Shown here: piece after piece, positions 1 to 5,106 of the stretch
Layout: each line of letters begins with the position of its first letter
Numbering within the stretch: the stretch's first letter is position 1
Source: Modestobacter sp.
GTDB lineage: Bacteria; Actinomycetota; Actinomycetes; Mycobacteriales; Geodermatophilaceae
Reading direction: 5' to 3'
Length of the DNA: 5,106 nt
Assembly: GCA_025965775.1 (NCBI GenBank)
Contig: JAOPWG010000086.1
Span: forward strand, 1 to 5,106
Translations under genes and position numbers: made by a program
Notes under the pieces: model-generated
Databases searched by the model: none
Told to the model about the DNA's origin: nothing
The model's input: the letters and a program-made list of their open reading frames with translations, nothing else

Positions 1-1
1 C

Positions 2-2452
2 TCGGCGCCGGGGCTGCCGTCGCTGCGCCGGTGGCTGGACGTGGTCGCCGCGCTGGAGCCGCTGCGGGCGGCCGGGCTGACCGAGGCGCGGGCGGCGCTG
101 CTGACCGGGGCCGTGCCGGCGGACGACGCGGTGCGGTCCTTCGACCGCGGGCTGTCCGTCTCGTCGGTGACCGAGCGCGAGGTCGCGACCGGCCTGGCGG
201 CGTTCGACGCTCCGGTGCACGAGCGGGCGATCCAGCGGTTCACCGCCGCGTCGCGGGCGGTGCGCGCCCACCTGACCGCCGCGCTGCCGGCGTCGGTCGT
301 CGAGGCCCGCTCCTTCGACGTGGCCGCCCGCAGCGGGCGGGTCGGCGCGCTGCAGCGGGAACTGAACCGCCAGCGCGGCGGCCTGGGCGTGCGCGCGCTG
401 ATGGCCGAGTACGGCGACCTGATCACCGCCGTCATGCCGTGCGTGCTGGTCAGCCCCGACTCGGTGGCCCGGTTCTTCCCGGCCACCGCCGGACAGTTCG
501 ACCTGGTGGTGTTCGACGAGGCCTCGCAGATCCGGGTGGCCGACGCGGTCGGTGCGCTGGGCCGGGCGCGCGCCGCGGTGGTGGTCGGGGACAGCAAGCA
601 GATGCCGCCGACGTCCTTCGCCGAACCGTCGTCCGGCTCCGACGACGACGTGCTCGACGACGATCTGACGACGGCGGTGGAGGACGAGGAGTCGATCCTC
701 TCCGAGTGCGTGCAGGCCCGGGTGCCGCGGCAGTGGCTCTCCTGGCACTACCGCAGCCAGGACGAGTCACTGATCGCGTTCAGCAACGGCCAGTACTACG
801 AGAACCGGCTGTCCTCCTTCCCGGCACCGGTGCACGGGCGCGCCTCGTCGGAGCCCGACGGGCGCGGCGTCTCGCTGGTCCGGGTCGATGGCACGTTCCA
901 CCGGTCCGGCGCGGGCAAGCTGCTGCGCACCAACCCGGTCGAGGCCGAGACGATCGTGGCGGAGATCCGGCGCCGGTTCTCGTTGTCACCCGACGCGGTG
1001 CCGTCGCTGGGCGTGGTCACGTTCAACGCCCAGCAGCGGGCCTACATCGAGGCGCTGCTGCGCGACGCCGGTGACGAGCGGCTGGTCGAGGCCCTGGATC
1101 GCACCGACGGCGAGGGGCTGTTCGTCAAGAATCTGGAGAACGTGCAGGGCGACGAGCGGGACGTGGTGTTCTTCTCCACCGCGTTCAGCGTCAACGAGCG
1201 CGGCGCACTGCCGCTGAACTTCGGGCCGCTGAACAAGGCCGGCGGCGAGCGCCGGCTGAACGTGGCGATCACCCGGGCGCGGCGGCAGGTGGTGGTGTTC
1301 TCCTCCTTCGACCCGGCGATGCTGCGGGCGGAGGAGACGTCGTCGGTGGGGATCAAGCACCTGCGGGCCTACCTGGACCTGGCGGCGCTGGGCACCGACG
1401 CGCTGCCGCGCGACTCGCGGTTCCCCTCCGTGCCGGACCGGCACCGCGAGGAGGTGGCCGCCGCGCTGCGTTCCCGTGGCCTGGTGGTGCGGACGGACGT
1501 CGGGCTGTCGGAGTTCAAGGTCGACCTGGCGGTGGCGCTGTCTGCTTCCCCGGACGCGCCGGTGATGGCGGTGCTGCTGGACGGCCCGGCGTGGGCGCGG
1601 CGGCGGACGGTCGGCGACCGGGACGGCCTGCCGGTCGAGGTGCTGGGCGGGATGCTGCGCTGGCCGGCGGTGGAGCGGGTGTGGCTGCCGGAGTGGCTGG
1701 CCGATCCCGAGGCAGTGCTGGACCGGTTGGTGGCGGCGGCCCAGGCACCGACCCCGGGGGCTGCTCCCGCTCCCGCTACTCCCCCGCCTGCTCCTGCTGC
1801 CGCTGCTCGCCCACCGTCCGCCCCCGATCCGGGCTTCAGCCCGATAAAACCCGCTGAGGAGCCGACGGTCGAGGAGGTCGCCGCCGCGCCGGCGCCGGCC
1901 CGGGCGCTGGACGGCGAGGAGCCGTTCCTGCCGTGGACGCCGAAGCCGGCCGGCGACAAGGTGATGCTGGACCGGCTGGCCAACCCCCGCGGGGCGGACA
2001 AGGTCCGGAAGGTCATGCTGGCCGGGGTCGCGGCCGAGGGCCCGATCCACGTCGACCGGCTGGCCCGGCTGACCGCGGGCGCGTTCGGCCTGAGCCGGGT
2101 GCTGCGTGCCCGCCTGGACGCGCTGGGCGCGCTGGTGCCGGAGTCGGCCCGGGCGGGCGACTTCGTCTGGCCGGACGGGATGGACCGGACGTCGTGGACC
2201 GGCTTCCGCCGGGACGCGGAGGCCCAGCGGCCGATGGAGCAGGTGTCGCCCGAGGAGCTCGGCAACGCGATGGTGGCCCTGTGCCGGGCGAGTGCCGGGA
2301 TGACGAAGGACGAGCTGTTCACCCAGACCCTGGAGGTGTTCGGCTACCGGCGGCGCTCTGCCGCGCAGCTCGCCGTCCTGGAGGTCGCGCTGGCCGCCAC
2401 GACCGCGGCGGGCCGGCTGACCGCGTCGCCGTCCGGACTGCTGACCGCCTGA
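2..2452 (+). CDS. SF1 helicase, DUF4011/DUF3320 family, C-terminal part (5' end outside window)
   Basis: The reading frame is open from the first bases of the window, so this is the C-terminal ~816 residues of a larger protein; relatives are usually far longer, with DUF4011 and Walker A upstream. Visible superfamily 1 helicase motifs, in order: Walker B/motif II FDEASQI (from 512), motif III GDSKQMPP (587-610), motif IV-like HYRSQ (746-760), motif V-like NVQGDERDVV (1139-1168), and motif VI RRLNVAITRAR (1250-1282). An acidic Asp/Glu-rich insert lies between motifs III and IV (about 635-695). After the helicase comes a Vsr/MTES_1575-like endonuclease fold (about 1418-1735), then an Ala/Pro-rich linker (about 1740-1910), then a helical DUF3320-type C-terminal domain (about 1927-2449) ending at a TGA. 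The expected role is ATP-driven unwinding or translocation on nucleic acid in the cytoplasm; the biological substrate is not known to me. Family assignment is firm, function is inference. Confidence 0.93.
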   Translation, partial: SAPGLPSLRRWLDVVAALEPLRAAGLTEARAALLTGAVPADDAVRSFDRGLSVSSVTEREVATGLAAFDAPVHERAIQRFTAASRAVRAHLTAALPASVVEARSFDVAARSGRVGALQRELNRQRGGLGVRALMAEYGDLITAVMPCVLVSPDSVARFFPATAGQFDLVVFDEASQIRVADAVGALGRARAAVVVGDSKQMPPTSFAEPSSGSDDDVLDDDLTTAVEDEESILSECVQARVPRQWLSWHYRSQDESLIAFSNGQYYENRLSSFPAPVHGRASSEPDGRGVSLVRVDGTFHRSGAGKLLRTNPVEAETIVAEIRRRFSLSPDAVPSLGVVTFNAQQRAYIEALLRDAGDERLVEALDRTDGEGLFVKNLENVQGDERDVVFFSTAFSVNERGALPLNFGPLNKAGGERRLNVAITRARRQVVVFSSFDPAMLRAEETSSVGIKHLRAYLDLAALGTDALPRDSRFPSVPDRHREEVAAALRSRGLVVRTDVGLSEFKVDLAVALSASPDAPVMAVLLDGPAWARRRTVGDRDGLPVEVLGGMLRWPAVERVWLPEWLADPEAVLDRLVAAAQAPTPGAAPAPATPPPAPAAAARPPSAPDPGFSPIKPAEEPTVEEVAAAPAPARALDGEEPFLPWTPKPAGDKVMLDRLANPRGADKVRKVMLAGVAAEGPIHVDRLARLTAGAFGLSRVLRARLDALGALVPESARAGDFVWPDGMDRTSWTGFRRDAEAQRPMEQVSPEELGNAMVALCRASAGMTKDELFTQTLEVFGYRRRSAAQLAVLEVALAATTAAGRLTASPSGLLTA
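1418..1735 (+). other. Vsr/MTES_1575-like restriction endonuclease domain within the helicase, probably degenerate
   Basis: Between helicase motif VI and the Pro-rich linker the protein shows the layout of a PD-(D/E)xK fold of the REase_MTES_1575 type: helix with HREEVAAALRSRG, strand FKVDLAV (Asp codon at 1523-1525), strand AVLLDGPAW (Asp at 1580-1582), the GDRDGLPVEVL helix, and a final RVWLPEWL strand. As I recall the family, the second strand normally carries an acidic residue (for example IECDG, followed by a His); here it reads LLDG with Trp where His is usual. The fold call is fairly sure; loss of nuclease activity is inference. Confidence 0.6.
1740..1910 (+). other. Ala/Pro-rich interdomain linker with atypical codon use
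   Basis: This in-frame low-complexity stretch joins the endonuclease-like domain to the DUF3320-type domain and is probably disordered. Within 1760-1822 it is made almost wholly of Ala and Pro codons, and many end in T (repeated GCT, CCT, ACT). The rest of the gene almost always uses C- or G-ending codons. The + strand is therefore a pyrimidine-rich tract here. It does not break the frame. Confidence 0.75.
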
Positions 2453-2453
2453 C

Positions 2454-2489
2454 GCTCGCCGGCCTGGGGACAGCAGGAGGCCGGTGAGC
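2454..2489. terminator. Stem-loop between convergent genes, probable bidirectional terminator
   Basis: The arms GCTCGCCGGCCT (2454-2465) and AGGCCGGTGAGC (2478-2489) form a 12-bp stem around a 12-nt loop. Read as + strand RNA, the only non-Watson-Crick pair is a G:U wobble; as - strand RNA that position is an A/C mismatch, so it should work better for the helicase gene. It starts 2 nt after the helicase stop and ends 4 nt before the end of the opposing gene. There is no T run, as is common for actinobacterial terminators. Confidence 0.65.
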
Positions 2490-2493
2490 CCCA

Positions 2494-3465
2494 TCAGTCG
2501 GTAGCGGTCGCTGCAGCCAGGTACTGGCGGACGACGTCGGCCCGGATGCGTCCGCGCTCGCTGACCGGCAGCCCGTGGGCCCGCGCCCATTCCCGGACCT
2601 CCGCCGGCCGGGGCGCGGCTGCCGGAATCGGCCCGCCGCTGGCGAATGTCGCCTCCACGTCCGCGGTGCCGGCGGCAGCGTCGAGTTCGGCCAGGCAGGC
2701 ACCCAGCCAGCGGTAGGCCCACTCCTGGGCCAGGGGCCGCGTCTCGCAGAAGACGATCGGCACCAGGGGAAAGCGTGCCTGCGCCTCGGCCAGCGCCTCG
2801 GCCGCGGCGGCCCCGGAGGCGTGCTCGAAGCTGAACAACCGGCTGTACCGGTCCTCGACGACGACGGCGGCACGGGGCAGGCCGGCGAGGTCGGCCAGGG
2901 CGTAGGTGAGCCGGCCGGAGAGCAGGCTGCTGACGAGGTCGGGGACGCTCTTGCGCTCGACGGCGGCGAGCACCGCGTCGTCCTGCAGCACTGCGTAGTC
3001 ACCGGCGGGCAGCCGCTGGCGGCGGGTGACCGCCTGCTGGTGTCCGAAGGACCACGGGTACTTCTCGCCGGTGTCGACGACGATCTCCAGCACGCGCCCG
3101 GAGGCGCGGGCCGTCGGGAGGGCGACCCCGGGACGGGCCTGCTTGGTGGTGGTCGGGGTCTGCCAGAAGATCACCTCCCGGCCGCGGGCCCGGGTGAGGA
3201 CCAGCTGGGAGCGGTTCTGCCGGGCGCGGGCCAGCACCAGGTCGATCGCCGGGCCGCGGCGGCTGCACGAGCGCACTGGGTGCCGCTCGACGATCTCCGC
3301 GTCGACGGGCCAGCCATCGGCTCGGTGGCAGTAGACGTTCCTGGCTCCGGGCCAGGTCTCCCGCGCCTTGACGACGATCCCTGCCGGACCGAGTGGGACC
3401 CGGATCAGATAGAGCAGCGACGAGTCGGGATCGGGGTTGCGGGCCACCAGGAGGTCGTCGACCAC
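2494..3465 (-). CDS. ERCC4 (XPF-type) nuclease fused to an Lsr2-type DNA-binding domain
   Basis: A 323-residue protein with three parts. Residues 1 to about 122 form a domain I cannot name, with a conserved-looking start (DDLLVARNPDPDSS). Residues ~126-245 are an ERCC4 nuclease domain: VVDTGEK (129-135), GDY (155-157), ERK (170-172), Asp176 and VVEDRYS (202-208). This matches the XPF signature GD(Xn)ERK(X3)D, so the metal-binding acidic residues and Lys are intact. Residues ~288-318 (EVREWARAHGLPVSERGRI) match the C-terminal domain of Lsr2, including the RGR motif (304-306) that inserts into the minor groove of AT-rich DNA. An Ala/Pro-rich stretch (about 262-287) separates the two. No helix-hairpin-helix domain and no helicase part are present. 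Predicted role: structure- or sequence-directed DNA cleavage in the cytoplasm; the target is unknown. The GTG start is chosen because the N-terminal sequence looks conserved from there; its ribosome binding site is weak (GGA only 3 nt before). It converges on the helicase gene. Confidence 0.9.
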   Translation of the reverse strand: MVDDLLVARNPDPDSSLLYLIRVPLGPAGIVVKARETWPGARNVYCHRADGWPVDAEIVERHPVRSCSRRGPAIDLVLARARQNRSQLVLTRARGREVIFWQTPTTTKQARPGVALPTARASGRVLEIVVDTGEKYPWSFGHQQAVTRRQRLPAGDYAVLQDDAVLAAVERKSVPDLVSSLLSGRLTYALADLAGLPRAAVVVEDRYSRLFSFEHASGAAAAEALAEAQARFPLVPIVFCETRPLAQEWAYRWLGACLAELDAAAGTADVEATFASGGPIPAAAPRPAEVREWARAHGLPVSERGRIRADVVRQYLAAATATD

Positions 3466-3478
3466 GCGTCCAGCGTGG
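3462..3478. repeat. Inverted repeat spanning the start codon of the ERCC4-Lsr2 gene
   Basis: CCACGC (3462-3467) and GCGTGG (3473-3478) are perfect 6-bp inverted arms around GTCCA. The GTG start codon (3463-3465 on the - strand) and its weak ribosome binding site lie inside it. It could be an operator or an mRNA hairpin that hides the start; in such GC-rich DNA chance is also possible. A separate perfect 10-bp palindrome, GCGGTACCGC (3482-3491), lies just upstream. I see no convincing -35/-10 pair for this gene in 3466-3602. Confidence 0.4.
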
Positions 3479-3562
3479 CACGCGGTACCGCCGGGCGGGG
3501 TGGCTGCCAGCGGGCGAGATCCCGTCAGTGTCGAGCGGATGAGGGCCCCCGCCCGTCTGCAC

Positions 3563-3585
3563 CGTGCCCCGGCGGGGTGGGCACG
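3563..3585 (-). terminator. GC-rich hairpin downstream of the DUF222/HNH pseudogene
   Basis: CGTGCCC (3563-3569) and GGGCACG (3579-3585) form a perfect 7-bp stem with a 9-nt loop, beginning 17 nt beyond the stop of the - strand HNH reading frame. No T run follows. Its place suggests a terminator separating the SOS-controlled gene from the ERCC4-Lsr2 gene downstream. A short hairpin GGCACTGTGCC (3590-3600) and two copies of GTCACGGC (3585-3592 and 3603-3610) lie beside it. Confidence 0.4.
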
Positions 3586-3602
3586 TCACGGCACTGTGCC
3601 TG

Positions 3603-4670
3603 TCACGGCGGCGGTGATTCGCCGATGAGTATCTGGGTGCCGTCGGGGCGGTAGGTGCGCCATCGGCCGCCGGGATCTCGGTCGACCCGGAAGCCGTGGT
3701 GGACCTTGGTGTGGTGGCGTTCGCACAGCAGCGCGGAGTTCTCCAACGAGGTCTCGCCCTGGTCGCGGAGCCATTCGAGCAGATGATGGACGTCGCACCA
3801 GTGGGTCGGGGCTGCGCAGCCGGCGAACAGTGGCAGCCCGTCGGCGTCCAGCACCATCCGGCTGACCGTGGCGTCGCAGGCGACCCAGCGGGCGCAGGTC
3901 CTCCACACCGATCGTGACGAACACGTGCGGTTTCACCGTCCGCAGGAACGGCAGGTTCCCACTGGCGAGGGCGTTGTCGGCCAGCTGGACCAGCGCGTCG
4001 GCCTGCTGCTGCGCCCGGGTCCGGGTGTCACCCTTGGGGCGGGCGGCCTGCACGATCGACTCCAACGCGGCCTGCAGCTTCTCCCCACCCACTGCGTCCA
4101 GCTGCCCGCGGATCCCGATGGTCCCGTCGCCATGCCGGGACACGGTCAGCGACCGGCCCTCGGTCGGGTCCGGCTCGGGCCCGTCGGGCTCCAGACAGGC
4201 CAGGTAGTGCCCCACCGCCAGCTTCACCGTCGCGTGCGGCGCGGACGCGGCCGTCGCGGCCAGCGCGGCGTCGATCGCTGCCAGGTCGGTGTACCGCTCC
4301 GCCGCGGCGGCCAACCGCTGCGGCTCGGCGACCTGGGCGGTCAGCGCGACCTGCCCGGCGGTGATCACACCGTCGGCGAAGGCTGCGGCGACCACGGGCA
4401 GGTGCTCCAACGCCCGCCCCGAGCGCACCAACCGCCCCGCCTCCCCTCGGACAGGTGACCGTGCCCGCGCAACCAGGACTGCATCGACGTCAACCCGTCG
4501 CACTCCGCGGCCCCGGCCACCTCGCACTCCCGCACCGTGCGGATGACCTCAGCGGCCAGCCGGTTCGATGCCCGCACCAGCTCACCGAGCCGGTCCAGCA
4601 AGTGCGGGCCGAACATGCCGTGCAGGTCATCGGCCGCCAGGGAGTCCAGGGTCGACTGGAGCTCGCCCAC
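3603..4670 (-). pseudogene. DUF222/HNH endonuclease of the 13E12 repeat family, broken by frameshift and deletions
   Basis: Three pieces of one gene lie in order on the - strand. Piece 1 (4670 to ~4446) has the family N-terminus (ADDLHGMFGPHLLDRL, SMQSWLRGHGHLS). Piece 2 (~4445 to ~3895), in another frame, continues with GEAGRLVRSGRALEHLPVV, LDAVGGEKLQAALESI and TVKPHVFVTIGVEDL. Piece 3 (~3894 to 3603), back in the frame of piece 1, holds ARWVACDATVSRMVL and the HNH motif: GC..PTHWCDVHH, LENSALLC, ERHHTKVHHGF. The first break fits loss of one G from a G run (4443-4446); inserting one G would give LSEGEAGRLV. The second, near 3894/3895, looks like a deletion of the linker. A further in-frame loss near 3827/3828 appears to remove the stretch with the first zinc-binding Cys. 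Intact relatives are probable DNA endonucleases found in many copies in actinomycetes; some mycobacterial copies are SOS-controlled. The start is the GTG at 4670, 5 nt after GGGGAGG. A sequencing error could explain the first break but hardly all three. Confidence 0.88.
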
Positions 4671-4675
4671 GGACA

Positions 4676-4682
4676 CCTCCCC
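4676..4682 (-). promoter_or_regulatory. Strong ribosome binding site of the DUF222/HNH gene
   Basis: GGGGAGG on the - strand sits 5 nt before the GTG at 4670-4668. It decides the start over a second in-frame GTG at 4676-4674, which overlaps the site itself. Confidence 0.75.
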
Positions 4683-4686
4683 AACG

Positions 4687-4706
4687 CTTCGAACGTGTGT
4701 TCGAAG
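4687..4706 (-). promoter_or_regulatory. LexA binding site (SOS box)
   Basis: CTTCGAACGTGTGTTCGAAG is a perfect palindrome with 8-bp arms and a 4-nt centre. Its core TCGAAC-N4-GTTCGA is the established LexA operator of actinobacteria. It overlaps the last two bases of the -10 element of the promoter just upstream and covers the expected transcription start, so bound LexA would block RNA polymerase. It lies 16 nt upstream of the GTG start of the DUF222/HNH gene. This predicts induction by DNA damage. Confidence 0.9.
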
Positions 4707-4733
4707 TTTACCCCGAGAGCAGTGCCGATACAA
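4705..4733 (-). promoter_or_regulatory. Sigma70-type promoter of the DUF222/HNH gene
   Basis: On the - strand, TTGTAT (-35, 4733-4728) and TAAACT (-10, 4710-4705) are separated by exactly 17 bp. The -10 matches the TAnnnT consensus, and this A/T-richer patch stands out in the GC-rich window. The -10 element runs into the SOS box. The transcript would begin inside the box, giving a leader of about 25-30 nt. Confidence 0.65.
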
Positions 4734-4747
4734 CGCGAATTCCCAGC

Positions 4748-5106
4748 TCAGCGCGCATATTGACGGATCGGCGTCGCCGGCCGCCACCCCAGCGCCGGGC
4801 CGAGCCGGGTCGCCATGTCGGTGAGGATCTGCACGTAGTCCGCGGCCTCGAAGCTGAACGGCAGCGCGAACACGACCTCGCGGACCTCGCGGAACCCGGC
4901 GTGCGCGTACAGCGCCTCGGCGATCTGCTCGGACGTGCCGAGCAGGTCAGGGGCGAACATCATCCGCGCGGGTCCCTGCGGGCTCGCCGTCCGGGGCAGG
5001 CGCGCAGCGACGTAGGCCGCGTACCTGGCGCGCTGCTCGGCCGAGGCGGTGTCGGTGGGGATGACCACCAGCCCCTGCGAGACCCGGGCCGCCTCGCCGT
5101 CCGGGT
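4748..5106 (-). CDS. LLM class flavin-dependent oxidoreductase, C-terminal part (5' end outside window)
   Basis: The frame stays open to the right edge, so only the last ~119 residues are seen; an internal GTG at 5068 is not taken as the start because in-frame sequence resembling the family (DGEAARVSQGL) continues upstream of it. The C-terminal signature of luciferase-like monooxygenases is clear: LLGTSEQIAEALYAHAGF, REVVFALPFSFEAADYVQI, then LGPALGWRP near the end. Family members use reduced flavin (FMN or F420) to oxidise small molecules in the cytoplasm; the flavin-binding and substrate residues are upstream, so neither cofactor nor substrate can be told. It lies 77 bp upstream of the DUF222/HNH gene on the same strand, but that gene has its own promoter, so no operon is implied. 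Confidence 0.85.
   Translation of the reverse strand, partial: PDGEAARVSQGLVVIPTDTASAEQRARYAAYVAARLPRTASPQGPARMMFAPDLLGTSEQIAEALYAHAGFREVREVVFALPFSFEAADYVQILTDMATRLGPALGWRPATPIRQYAR

Noticed and set aside
905..925. SGAGKLL, resembling a Walker A motif in the helicase
   Set aside because: It lies after motifs II-IV, lacks the GxxxxGK[ST] pattern, and the true Walker A of this family belongs far upstream, outside the window.
986..2722. Long open frame on the - strand opposite the helicase
   Set aside because: It is a shadow of high-GC codon use, rich in Arg/Gly/Pro/Ala, with no recognisable motif, and it overlaps two well-supported genes.
2999..3589. - strand frame that would extend upstream of the ERCC4-Lsr2 start
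   Set aside because: It is in a different frame from the ERCC4 protein and is an Arg/Pro-rich shadow without motifs.
3585..3610. Two copies of GTCACGGC as part of a repeat array or attachment site
   Set aside because: There are only two 8-bp copies in GC-rich DNA, with no integrase or further repeats nearby.
2575..3654. Long + strand open frame opposite the ERCC4-Lsr2 gene
   Set aside because: It has low-complexity Gly/Arg/Pro composition and no family motif; the - strand reading carries the clear ERCC4 and Lsr2 motifs.
3603..4670. Reading the DUF222 pieces as two or three separate genes
   Set aside because: The pieces join in the order of a single DUF222/HNH protein, and neither later piece has its own ribosome binding site or natural start. 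A programmed frameshift was also considered, but the missing segments point to damage.

Overview
The window is very GC-rich, with strongly G/C-ending codons, GTG starts and an actinobacterial-type SOS box. It is almost certainly chromosomal DNA of a high-GC actinomycete. The DUF222/13E12 gene style and the ERCC4-Lsr2 fusion would suit Geodermatophilales or relatives, but that narrower guess is weak.

Layout: the + strand (start to 2452) carries the C-terminal part of a large superfamily 1 helicase of the DUF4011/AAA_11/AAA_12/DUF3320 type, whose N-terminus and Walker A motif lie upstream of the window. It ends tail-to-tail, with a 41-nt gap holding a stem-loop, against a - strand gene (3465 to 2494). 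That gene encodes an XPF/ERCC4-family nuclease fused to an Lsr2-type C-terminal DNA-binding domain. Upstream of it on the same strand lies a broken DUF222/HNH endonuclease gene of the 13E12 repeat family (4670 to 3603). It has one small frameshift in a G run and two apparent internal deletions. In front of this broken gene is a well-formed promoter (-35/17 bp/-10) overlapped by a perfect LexA (SOS) box, followed by a strong ribosome binding site. The window closes with the C-terminal part of a luciferase-like (LLM class) flavin oxidoreductase on the - strand, which runs off the right edge.

Three adjacent genes act on DNA: a helicase with a degenerate restriction-endonuclease-like domain, an ERCC4-Lsr2 nuclease, and an SOS-controlled HNH nuclease remnant. 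The ERCC4-Lsr2 protein is the most interesting. The usual helix-hairpin-helix DNA-binding part of XPF nucleases is absent and an AT-rich-DNA-reading xenogeneic-silencer domain stands in its place, suggesting a nuclease aimed at AT-rich (foreign) DNA or at Lsr2-bound sites. The window does not show whether these genes form one functional system; their orientations argue for separate transcription units. No RNA gene, CRISPR array, insertion sequence or origin was seen.
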